From Ruminococcus sp. (GTDB lineage Bacteria; Bacillota; Clostridia; Oscillospirales; Ruminococcaceae), in assembly GCF_017549005.1 (NCBI RefSeq), contig NZ_JAFYYT010000055.1:43605-107604 (forward strand): 64,000 bases of DNA, in the 5' to 3' direction. Below the pieces are notes generated by a model that did no database searches, was not told the origin of the DNA, and saw only the letters and a list, made by a program, of their open reading frames with translations. This document shows positions 17,259-24,703 of this stretch, one piece after another (the first letter of the stretch is position 1; each line of letters begins with the position of its first letter). The position numbers and the translations under genes are program-made.

Positions 17259-18209
17259 ATGAGCAAAGCTATTAAGATCATTTCAGCCTGCGCTGCCTGT
17301 GCAGCGGCGGTAGGTCTCGGAACTGCGGCTGTATTGCTGAACAAGGACAGGAAAGCTGCTCCTACTCCAAGCGTCGTACAAACCACCGCAGCTGTTACCG
17401 AGCCTGTTGCAGACCTGCCTGAGAAGCTGTCGGATAAGTACAGCTATGTTCCGTCGGAAACCGGCGTGAGCGAAAGGACAAAGTCTCTCAAGAGGCTCAA
17501 TAAGGATATCATGGGATATATCAAGATCGACGGTACCCAGGTGGATTATCCGTTTGTGCATGATCCCGGCGAGGTACCTGCAAACGATCCGTACTATGGA
17601 CCCGACGCATGGCCGCCCAATATGTTCTATCTTGAAAAGGACCTTTTCAGACAGTACTACGACAGGGGAACGCTCTATGCAGATTACAGGGACGTCTTCG
17701 GCAGCAACGATCTTGAACACTCCGAGAACCTGGTCATCTACGGTCACAGCTGGTATGACGGAACGATGATGGGTTCACTGAGAAAATACCGTGCAGGCTT
17801 TGATTTCTATAATCAGTACCCGTTTATAAAGGTCAGCTCCAATTACAGGGACTATGATTACGTTATATTCGCTTACCTTGTAACGAGCGGCACCTACGAC
17901 GCTACGGATTTCCACTACTGGAATATGGAAGAGCTCGACAGCGAGGAGGAGTTCAACTTCTACATCGACTGCTGCAAGCGTTCGTGGGGCATTGACACGG
18001 GAATAGATGTTAAATACGGCGATAAACTGCTGACGCTCTCCACCTGCTATGCAGACTGGGACAATTCGAGGTTCCTTGTTGTGGCAAGAAGGCTGAGAGA
18101 GGGGGAGGTCGCAGGAGACCTCAATTCCATTCAGCATACGGAAGCCTTTATGCAGGCACAGAAGGAGGCAGCTGAAAAAGCCGCTGCCGAACAGCCTCAG
18201 CAGCAGTAA
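17259..18209 (+). CDS. Class B-type sortase (second paralogue)
   Basis: A 316-residue sortase with an N-terminal signal-anchor (about 5-27, IISACAACAAAVGLGTAAVLL), a Pro/Thr linker and the catalytic domain. Catalytic residues are His163 (YGHSW), Cys263 (LSTC) and Arg271 (NSRFLVVARR). It shares the SSNY, DVKYGD and LLTLSTC blocks with the upstream sortase, so the two are tandem duplicates that have diverged in their N-termini. The start lies six bases after the upstream stop. The C-terminus ends in an Ala/Gln/Glu tail. It probably works at the outer face of the membrane; which of the two acts on which substrate cannot be told. Confidence 0.9.
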   Translation: MSKAIKIISACAACAAAVGLGTAAVLLNKDRKAAPTPSVVQTTAAVTEPVADLPEKLSDKYSYVPSETGVSERTKSLKRLNKDIMGYIKIDGTQVDYPFVHDPGEVPANDPYYGPDAWPPNMFYLEKDLFRQYYDRGTLYADYRDVFGSNDLEHSENLVIYGHSWYDGTMMGSLRKYRAGFDFYNQYPFIKVSSNYRDYDYVIFAYLVTSGTYDATDFHYWNMEELDSEEEFNFYIDCCKRSWGIDTGIDVKYGDKLLTLSTCYADWDNSRFLVVARRLREGEVAGDLNSIQHTEAFMQAQKEAAEKAAAEQPQQQ

Positions 18210-18240
18210 GCGCCTTACTATATAATAAAAGGAGATCGTT

Positions 18241-19542
18241 ATGAAGGTACAGACAATGCTTAAAAGAGCAGCAGCTGTCACTTCGGGAGCATTGGTGCTC
18301 TCGGCTTCTACGGGTATAGTAATTGCGGAAGACGGCACAATTGCAGCGGAAAATACTTCCGCCGTGACCGAAACCGCTGTAAGCGATACCACATCCAGAT
18401 TAACGGAAGCCGTTACCGAAGCCCTTGCAGAAAACGAGGACGAGGAACAGAACAAACCCGTTGACTGGGAAAAAGCTGACATCAGCGATTACGATTCCAG
18501 CCTTACACTTATAAGCTACGAGCTCGCTACCCCCGAAATGGCAAAGGTGGGCGAGCCTGTTGACCCATATGCAGGGCTTTCCGAGGAAGAGCGCAAGGCT
18601 CTCGAGGAAGCTGTTGCAAAGAAGAAGAATGCACTCAGAAAGGCTACGCCCACTCTGTCAAAGAATGCGGCGGTAAGCCGTACAAAAACACCTACTGCGG
18701 TGGAGCTCGTTACTTCGGGAGCAACTGTGGGAGATATACCATCCTCGCAGCCTGACCCGAACCTCGAAGCAAAGCCCGGACAGTTCGCATTCGTTACATA
18801 CGGCTGGGGACACGGAGTGGGAATGAGCCAGAACGGCGCTAATTTCTATGCTGCCTATGCAGGCTGGACATATCAGGATATCCTGTACCACTACTACCCC
18901 GGAACCGAACTTATGAACACAGGCGAGACAGACGAGGAAGAGCTCACCATAGCTCATAAGCCTGCAGGCGATACCCTCAAGGTAGTCTCCGAGATAGTGA
19001 ACCGCGAGGTTGGCGGAAGCTTCTCCTATGAAGCTATCAAGGCACAGGCAGTTGCCGTATATACTTATCTTAAATATAACCACGACGATTCCAGTGACCT
19101 GAGAGGCAAGGAAGACCCTCCGCAGATAGTCATCGACGCCTGCAACGAGGTTCTCGGCGAAGCGCTTTTCTATGACGGCAATTATGCCCTGACAGTATTC
19201 TCCGCTTCAAGCGGCGGCTGCTCGGCAAACTGCTACGAGGTATTCTATGCGGATTATCCTTACCTGAGAAGCGTGCCCAGCGATTACGACGCGGCGTTTG
19301 ATCCGCATTGGGGAACAGTTACGTATATGGAAGCTGATACAGTAAAGAAAAAGCTTGAATCAGCATATCATATAACTCTTTCCGACGATCCTGACAACTG
19401 GATCCAGCCTGTTTATTCCGAGCAGACGGGATACGTTACGGAAGTCAGCATCGACGGACAGAAAACCATAAAGGGATATCCCTTCTCTATGATGATGGGA
19501 CTTAAATCCTCCAAATTCAATCTTACATATACAAATGATTGA
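18241..19542 (+). CDS. SpoIID/LytB-domain secreted protein with permuted motif order
   Basis: Secreted 433-residue protein with a signal peptide (1 to about 29) and a low-complexity region (30-175). Its C-terminal domain carries SpoIID hallmarks; SpoIID cuts denuded glycan strands as a lytic transglycosylase. The motifs are GHGVGMSQ (190-197) with GWTYQDILYHYYPGTEL, then EIVNREVG (251-258), AIKAQAVAVYTY (265-276) and SASSGGCSANC (321-331). In classical SpoIID the GHGVGMSQ block comes last; here it comes first, which suggests a circular permutation. E256, in the position of the catalytic Glu, is present. The gene follows the two sortases after 31 bases and has a ribosome site (AAAGGAG). Sporulation need not be implied. 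Confidence 0.8.
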   Translation: MKVQTMLKRAAAVTSGALVLSASTGIVIAEDGTIAAENTSAVTETAVSDTTSRLTEAVTEALAENEDEEQNKPVDWEKADISDYDSSLTLISYELATPEMAKVGEPVDPYAGLSEEERKALEEAVAKKKNALRKATPTLSKNAAVSRTKTPTAVELVTSGATVGDIPSSQPDPNLEAKPGQFAFVTYGWGHGVGMSQNGANFYAAYAGWTYQDILYHYYPGTELMNTGETDEEELTIAHKPAGDTLKVVSEIVNREVGGSFSYEAIKAQAVAVYTYLKYNHDDSSDLRGKEDPPQIVIDACNEVLGEALFYDGNYALTVFSASSGGCSANCYEVFYADYPYLRSVPSDYDAAFDPHWGTVTYMEADTVKKKLESAYHITLSDDPDNWIQPVYSEQTGYVTEVSIDGQKTIKGYPFSMMMGLKSSKFNLTYTND

Positions 19543-19582
19543 TAAACGGCTTTGAGCCGGTACAAGTATTACAGAACAAAAG

Positions 19583-19638
19583 AAATAAGTCTTTGGATAG
19601 ATGAGAGGCACAGCCTTAGTGTATCCGGAGGCTTATTT
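19583..19638 (+). terminator. Long hairpin after the SpoIID-like gene, probable terminator
   Basis: Arms 19583-19599 and 19622-19638 can form a continuous 17-bp stem (three G-U pairs) around a 22-base loop, followed by CTCCTTTT. The tail is a weak T tract, so termination is likely but not certain. A smaller hairpin (CGGCT/AGCCG) sits just after the stop codon. Confidence 0.5.
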
Positions 19639-19647
19639 CTCCTTTTG

Positions 19648-19715
19648 GGTGATGAAAGGTGAAGCCGAGAGGTGAAAAAAACCTTAAAAATACTCGAAAA
19701 GGTGAAAAAAGGTGA
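19648..19715 (+). promoter_or_regulatory. Distal cluster of GGTGA boxes, candidate MraZ sites
   Basis: GGTGA occurs at 19648, 19658, 19671, 19701 and 19711. The 10-base steps (19648 to 19658, 19701 to 19711) and the 30-base gap (19671 to 19701) keep the same helical face, as MraZ operators do. No convincing promoter was found beside this cluster, so it may be an auxiliary site. Confidence 0.5.
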
Positions 19716-19833
19716 AAACTTAGCAAAATAAATTAACAATAGCAAAAACGTTTGTTCTGCTTTTGGTTAAACTTTGAACAAAATCCACAAAATATCGCGG
19801 ATTATCGCGTTAACTCTTGTAAAAAACTCCATC

Positions 19834-19862
19834 TTGACCTTGACTCTGAATAATGGTAAAAT
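19834..19862 (+). promoter_or_regulatory. Predicted promoter of the mraZ/dcw cluster
   Basis: TTGACC (19834-19839), 17-base spacer, TAAAAT (19857-19862); the start point would be near 19869, directly at the first MraZ-type box. Confidence 0.75.
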
Positions 19863-19870
19863 ATGTTTAG

Positions 19871-19915
19871 GGTGAAAAAAGGTGATTGGAAGTGAAATTT
19901 TCCAAATTAGGGTGA
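19871..19915 (+). promoter_or_regulatory. Proximal MraZ operator: GTGA boxes with 10-bp period
   Basis: GGTGA at 19871, GGTGA at 19881, AGTGA at 19891 and GGTGA at 19911 form a strictly 10-base (and one 20-base) periodic array just after the -10 box of the mraZ promoter. MraZ of other bacteria binds three or more GTG-containing boxes with 10-bp spacing in its own promoter and represses the cluster, so autoregulation is the natural reading. Confidence 0.75.
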
Positions 19916-19955
19916 ATCAGTCCTAAGAGTTTGCAAGAAAGCGAGGCGAAGTTCT

Positions 19956-20387
19956 ATGTCAGATCTGTTGTGCGGTACTTATTATCCAAGCATAGATCAG
20001 AAGGGCCGTATGAGCTTCCCGACAAAGCTGCGCGAAATACTCGGACCGGAGTTCTTTCTCTGTCAGGGACATGATGACGCCTATATCGCCGTATACTCGC
20101 CAGAGGCATTTCAGGAATACTGCGAGACTCTTAATTCCATACCCGGCAAGAAGGGAAGCGACATAAGACGTAAGCTTCTTGCAGGTGCTGATAAGCAGGT
20201 CCCCGATAAGCAGGGACGTATCTTTATCACACAGCAGCTCAGAGATCATGCAGGGATAACCGACGAGGTAGTCGTTATCGGTGCAAACAGAAGAGCTGAG
20301 ATATGGAACAAGTCCAGATGGGAAGAATTCAACAGCAATATCTCGCAGGACGAGATCAACGATGTGCTTGCTGATCTGGTTCTGTGA
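19956..20387 (+). CDS. mraZ: Transcriptional regulator MraZ
   Basis: DNA-binding repressor of the division and cell wall cluster, made of two SpoVT/AbrB-like swapped-hairpin repeats. In the 143-residue product both copies of the motif are visible: DQKGRMSFPTKLRE (about 14-27) and DKQGRIFITQQLRD (about 84-97). The length is normal. It is the first gene of the dcw cluster and is preceded by a consensus promoter and periodic GTGA boxes that fit its own operator. The ribosome site (GAGG about ten bases upstream) is weak, which may keep the protein level low. Confidence 0.96.
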   Translation: MSDLLCGTYYPSIDQKGRMSFPTKLREILGPEFFLCQGHDDAYIAVYSPEAFQEYCETLNSIPGKKGSDIRRKLLAGADKQVPDKQGRIFITQQLRDHAGITDEVVVIGANRRAEIWNKSRWEEFNSNISQDEINDVLADLVL

Positions 20388-20445
20388 TACAGACGTTTTT
20401 GCCTTTATGTCCGGTACACACCGGAACTAAGGAGAGAAATATCTA

Positions 20446-21387
20446 ATGGAATTCAGCCACATACCTGTAATGTTAGAGGAATGCATGGACGGGCTTGACA
20501 TACGTCCCGACGGTATCTATGTTGACGGTACCGCAGGAGGCGCAGGCCACTCCTCTGCAATCGCTGCCCGGCTCAGTGAAAAGGGCAGACTTATCGCTCT
20601 TGACAGAGATCCTGACGCGGTCGCTGCTGCGACGGAACGTCTTTCTGTCTATCCCAATGCAAGGGTGTATCACAGGAATTATTCCGAGATAAGAGCAGTC
20701 CTCGATGAACTTGATATAGAATACGTCGACGGTATCCTCATGGATCTTGGCGTATCTTCATTCCAGCTCGACGAGGGAAGCAGAGGTTTCTCGTACCACT
20801 CCGACGCTCCGCTTGATATGAGAATGAGCAAGGAGGGCATGAGTGCAGCCGATGTTGTGAATACCTATTCCGAATCCGAGCTTGCAAGGATAATATTCGA
20901 GTACGGGGAAGAAAAATTCTCCAGAAGAATTGCCTCGAATATAGTCAGCGCAAGAGAGGCTTCGCCGATAGAAACAACATTGCAGCTCGCAGATATAATC
21001 AGGGACAGCGTTCCGCAGAAGGCGAGAAGAGAAAAGAACCCTTGTAAAAAGACCTTTCAGGCAATAAGGATAGCGGTCAACGGAGAATTTGAGCACCTTG
21101 AAAAAGGTCTCGAGGACGCATTCTTCAGTCTGAGAGCAGGGGGACGCCTTGCAGTTATAACCTTCCATTCCTTAGAGGACAGGATAGTAAAGAAAAAGTT
21201 CGCGGAATGGTGCAGAGGCTGTGTCTGTCCTCCCGATTTTCCCCAGTGTGTATGCGGACGCAAGCCGCAGGGAAATCTTGTGAACAGAAAGCCCTTAGAG
21301 GCAAAAGAACAAGAACTTGAAAGAAACAACAGAAGCAGAAGCGCAAAGCTCAGAATAATAGAAAGGAGTGCGGAAAGCAATGGCTGA
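20446..21387 (+). CDS. rsmH: 16S rRNA (cytosine(1402)-N(4))-methyltransferase RsmH
   Basis: SAM-dependent methylation of C1402 in the ribosomal P site. The 313-residue product begins FSHIPVMLEE and has the SAM loop DGTAGGAGHS (about 28-37), the LDRDPDA block, MDLGVSSFQLD and the late ITFHSLEDRIVK motif, all typical of RsmH (MraW). It is the normal second gene of the dcw cluster, 58 bases after mraZ, and its end overlaps the start of the ftsL-like gene by eight bases. AAGGAGAG precedes the ATG. Confidence 0.96.
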   Translation: MEFSHIPVMLEECMDGLDIRPDGIYVDGTAGGAGHSSAIAARLSEKGRLIALDRDPDAVAAATERLSVYPNARVYHRNYSEIRAVLDELDIEYVDGILMDLGVSSFQLDEGSRGFSYHSDAPLDMRMSKEGMSAADVVNTYSESELARIIFEYGEEKFSRRIASNIVSAREASPIETTLQLADIIRDSVPQKARREKNPCKKTFQAIRIAVNGEFEHLEKGLEDAFFSLRAGGRLAVITFHSLEDRIVKKKFAEWCRGCVCPPDFPQCVCGRKPQGNLVNRKPLEAKEQELERNNRSRSAKLRIIERSAESNG

Positions 21388-21883
21388 AAACACTGTACGC
21401 TATTATTATACGGACGAAAGCTATGACGACGCCGAGCGGGACGAGACAACCGGAAACGGCGATGTTGTGCGCGATGACGCTGAGCGTAAGCAGGAGATAC
21501 GTATGACAAAGAATGAAGCCCGAAGCGGTTCATTGATGATGATAATTTTCGTATCTGTCTTAGCTGCCGCACTGCTCGGTTCGGTGATCTATTCGCTTGA
21601 CAGACGCAATACCATGTACAATAAGGTGTTCGCTCTGAACGAGAAGCTCGATAGCGCCGCAGCCGAAAATGTTAGACTCCAGTCTGAACTTGAAGGTAAG
21701 GTATCGGCAAAGAGTATAGAGGAATATGCAGCCTCACTCGGAATGGAGAAGATAAACCCTTCCCAGATAAATTACATTAAGATACAGACAGGCGATGTCG
21801 TAACTATTCCCGAACAGGAAAAGGGCCTGATAGCGAAAATAAAGTCCTTTTTCGACAAGTGTGTGGAATATTTCAGAGGGTAG
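21380..21883 (+). CDS. FtsL-like septum protein
   Basis: Bitopic division protein, placed as FtsL by position and shape rather than by strong sequence identity. The 167-residue product has a charged cytoplasmic N-terminus (1 to about 48), one membrane helix (LMMIIFVSVLAAALLGSVIY, about 51-70) and a short coiled coil (LNEKLDSAAAENVRLQSELE) outside the cell. In other bacteria FtsL pairs with DivIC and FtsQ/DivIB and activates FtsW and the septal PBP, both encoded downstream here. I chose the ATG at 21380 over the GTG at 21368 because AAAGGAG is too close to the GTG. The YYYTDESYDD N-terminus is unusually acidic and Tyr-rich. Confidence 0.75.
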   Translation: MAENTVRYYYTDESYDDAERDETTGNGDVVRDDAERKQEIRMTKNEARSGSLMMIIFVSVLAAALLGSVIYSLDRRNTMYNKVFALNEKLDSAAAENVRLQSELEGKVSAKSIEEYAASLGMEKINPSQINYIKIQTGDVVTIPEQEKGLIAKIKSFFDKCVEYFRG

Positions 21884-22014
21884 TACCAATATAAATATAA
21901 ACAGACGGACTGCCCCGTATAAAATGAATACTATCGGCAACCTGAAAAATATATAACTGCCGAAGTCATATGTAGAACAAGGAGATACAGCGGGTGATCA
22001 ATTAAGGAATGGCA

Positions 22015-22053
22015 GTTCCCGGGCTCTGGGCGTGAATTAAAGGGCTCGGGAAC
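22015..22053 (+). ncRNA. Strong hairpin in the ftsL-PBP spacer, possible leader RNA element
   Basis: Arms 22015-22027 and 22041-22053 form a 13-bp stem (two G-U pairs) with a 13-base loop. It lies in a 327-base gap (21884-22210) that contains no gene and ends in a terminator, inside an otherwise tightly packed cluster. This suggests an attenuated leader or a small RNA; I recognise no known riboswitch class. Confidence 0.4.
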
Positions 22054-22135
22054 GGCGGTTCCGCGCTTGAATAGCGATAAATCCTTCGTCGTATCAAAAG
22101 AAAAGGACATCCGGAAAGAAAAATAAGATGTTCAG

Positions 22136-22173
22136 AGGCGGGGCACACAAACACCCTGCCTTTATTTATTTTT
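22136..22173 (+). terminator. Intrinsic terminator between ftsL-like gene and the PBP gene
   Basis: AGGCGGGG/CCCTGCCT stem (one G-U pair), 10-base loop, then T-rich tail (TTTATTTATTTTT). It would stop or attenuate transcription in the middle of the dcw cluster, 38 bases before the PBP start. Confidence 0.75.
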
Positions 22174-22210
22174 ACAGATATTCAGTCAATCACGGAAGGA
22201 AGAATTTTCA

Positions 22211-24634
22211 GTGATAAATACAAATCCGTCAAATGCAATGCGGTTCAGGACCAAATTTGTGATGACAGCTGTGTTCAGCGTTCTTTTTACGGCAGTTGCC
22301 GCAAATTTCTTCAAGATATCGGTGCTTGAGAACAAGTCGTATCAGGAAAAAGCGAACGATCAGCATTTTGCCTCTATGTCCATAACGGCGCACAGAGGCT
22401 CTATATATGATACAAACGGAGTCGCTCTTGCCAAGAGCGCCACTGTGTACACGGTCTTTGTTGACCCCAAGCAGTTCAAGGAGGACAAGGAAAGACTTTC
22501 AAAGCTCATCGAAAAGCGCAACCTTGACAAGGCAAACGGTACCTACGAGCCGAAGTACGACGAGGAAGGCAAGGAGATAGACGCTCTCCCTGCCTCTATA
22601 GATGAGGTGGTCGACAGCGCTACCGAATTTATCTCCGTAAAGCTTGAGATACCACAGAGAAAATTCAGGGACGCCATCGAAAAGGAAGGACAGTACGTAA
22701 AGCTCAAGGACAAGGTGGAAAAGGGCACAGTTGACGAGATATACAGCTATTTCGAGGATCTGGGCTTCGTTTCCATAGGCTATGACGAGGATACAAAGCG
22801 CTATTATCCTCAGCAGGACCTTGCGGCGACTGTTGTCGGCTACACAAACGGAAACGTTTCCTACGGAATAGAGGCTTCATACGACGAATACCTCTCGGGT
22901 ATCGACGGAAGAACTATCTCTGCAAAGGACTCCCACGGAAACGCTCTCCCTTACAAGTACTCAAAGACCTATGATCCTAAGGACGGCTCTGACGTGTACC
23001 TCACTATCGACAGAGAGATACAGTATATCCTCGAAAAGTACCTTAAAGAGATGTCCGACGACCATTATATCAAGAACCGTGCCTGTGCCATACTAATGAA
23101 CCCGAAAACAGGAGCTGTAATGGGAATGGCAACGTATCCGGGCTTTGACCTCAATAATCCGGGCGAGCTGAATACGGATATGCTCCTCGAGAAGATATAT
23201 GCGGAAGAAAATGACTACAATCCTACAGAAAAGGAAAAGGAGGAGTACGAATCCGAGGCTCTCGAAAGACAGAAGAGGAATAAATGCATAAGCGAGCGTT
23301 ACGAGCCCGGTTCGGTATTCAAGGTTATAACTGCTGCTGCAACTCTTGAGGAAAAGACCATAGATACCGAAGAATGGTCACATTATTGCAGCGGTGTTGA
23401 GATACTCAAGGACGGCGACAGTGACTTCCCTATACACTGTCATGAGAGATACACAGGTCACGGCGTTGTGGGCTTCCAGGACGCACTCACCAAATCCTGC
23501 AACCCTGCGTTCATGGAACTTGGAAAGATACTCGGTATCGAGAGATTCCACAATTATTTCGAATCTTTCGGTTTCCTTGAAAAAACAGGCATAGACCTTC
23601 CTTATGAGGTAGTAGGAGATATACCGCCTGTTACCGAAACAGACGGCAGAGCCGCCATGACGCATATCGACCTTGCATACTCCTCATTCGGACAGTGCGA
23701 GACCGTTACTCCTATAGAGCTCATAACAGCGTGCAGCGCCGTTATCAACGGTGGATACCTGCTGAAGCCCTATGTGGTCGACAGAGTAGTTGACGGCGAC
23801 GGAAATATAGTCCTCAACAACGAGCGTACCGTAAGACGTCAGGTGATATCCGAGGATACCTCCGCAAAAATGCGTCAGGCTCTTGAAACGGTAGTCAATG
23901 ACAACAAAACGGGAAACGCATACATAAAGGGTTACGCTATAGGCGGAAAATCAGGAACCTCCGAGCGCCGAAGCGAAAGGGAGGTAATGCGTAACCTTTA
24001 TGACAATAACGATACCGAGGGAACAGGCATGGAGTACGGAGCTTCGTATATGTGCTTTGCCCCTGCGGACGATCCCGAGCTCATACTTCTTGTTCTCGGC
24101 GATATGCCTTATGCAGGCGATCAGCAGTACTACGGAAGCAGCGTTGCAAAGCCGTGCGCTGTGAGCATTCTTGAAGAGATACTCCCGTACCTCAGCATAA
24201 GTCCTGAGTACAATGAGGAGGAACGTCAGAACCTTGACATCAGAGTTCCGATCCTTACTGGTTCAAGCATTGACGACGCGATAAAGCAGCTTGACGAAAA
24301 GGGCATAAAGCACAAGGAGTTCGGCAACGGTATCGAAGTCGTTGAGCAGTCACCGATGACGGGCAAGACAATGGCCAAGGACGGCTGCGTATACCTTTAT
24401 ACCGAAAAGCTCAGCGAAAGCGAGAAAATGGTACAGGTACCTTATCTTATCGGAGTTTCACCTCAGGTGGCGAATGAGTCGCTGAGCGTATACGACCTTA
24501 ACTATGTGGCAAAGGGCGTTCTCAGCGCACAGGACGGATCGGCTGTAAAGAAGCAGACTCCCGAGGGCGGCAGCTATGTTCCGAGAGGAACAGTGGTAGA
24601 ACTCGAATTTGAGACTGAAAAGTTTACTGACTGA
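22211..24634 (+). CDS. Class B penicillin-binding protein with two PASTA domains (FtsI/PBP2B/SpoVD type)
   Basis: Septal transpeptidase that crosslinks peptidoglycan. The 807-residue product has a short cytoplasmic N-terminus, one signal-anchor (about 15-33) and the PBP dimerisation domain with RGSIYDTNG. Its transpeptidase motifs are SVFK (Ser368, Lys371), SCN (429-431) and KSGT (580-583). Two PASTA domains close the protein (about 680-740 and 745-805). Two PASTA repeats and position favour a PBP2B/FtsI role; SpoVD-type relatives usually carry one. It is longer than the usual 650-750 residues because of an insertion with acidic/Lys segments between about 85 and 170. The start is a GTG with GGAAGGA upstream. 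Confidence 0.93.
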   Translation: MINTNPSNAMRFRTKFVMTAVFSVLFTAVAANFFKISVLENKSYQEKANDQHFASMSITAHRGSIYDTNGVALAKSATVYTVFVDPKQFKEDKERLSKLIEKRNLDKANGTYEPKYDEEGKEIDALPASIDEVVDSATEFISVKLEIPQRKFRDAIEKEGQYVKLKDKVEKGTVDEIYSYFEDLGFVSIGYDEDTKRYYPQQDLAATVVGYTNGNVSYGIEASYDEYLSGIDGRTISAKDSHGNALPYKYSKTYDPKDGSDVYLTIDREIQYILEKYLKEMSDDHYIKNRACAILMNPKTGAVMGMATYPGFDLNNPGELNTDMLLEKIYAEENDYNPTEKEKEEYESEALERQKRNKCISERYEPGSVFKVITAAATLEEKTIDTEEWSHYCSGVEILKDGDSDFPIHCHERYTGHGVVGFQDALTKSCNPAFMELGKILGIERFHNYFESFGFLEKTGIDLPYEVVGDIPPVTETDGRAAMTHIDLAYSSFGQCETVTPIELITACSAVINGGYLLKPYVVDRVVDGDGNIVLNNERTVRRQVISEDTSAKMRQALETVVNDNKTGNAYIKGYAIGGKSGTSERRSEREVMRNLYDNNDTEGTGMEYGASYMCFAPADDPELILLVLGDMPYAGDQQYYGSSVAKPCAVSILEEILPYLSISPEYNEEERQNLDIRVPILTGSSIDDAIKQLDEKGIKHKEFGNGIEVVEQSPMTGKTMAKDGCVYLYTEKLSESEKMVQVPYLIGVSPQVANESLSVYDLNYVAKGVLSAQDGSAVKKQTPEGGSYVPRGTVVELEFETEKFTD

Positions 24635-24703
24635 TGTATAAATAAGGAAAAATACAGAGAAAACTATAAAGAAAGAGAAACAGAAAGACAGGAGGCAGAC
24701 AAA

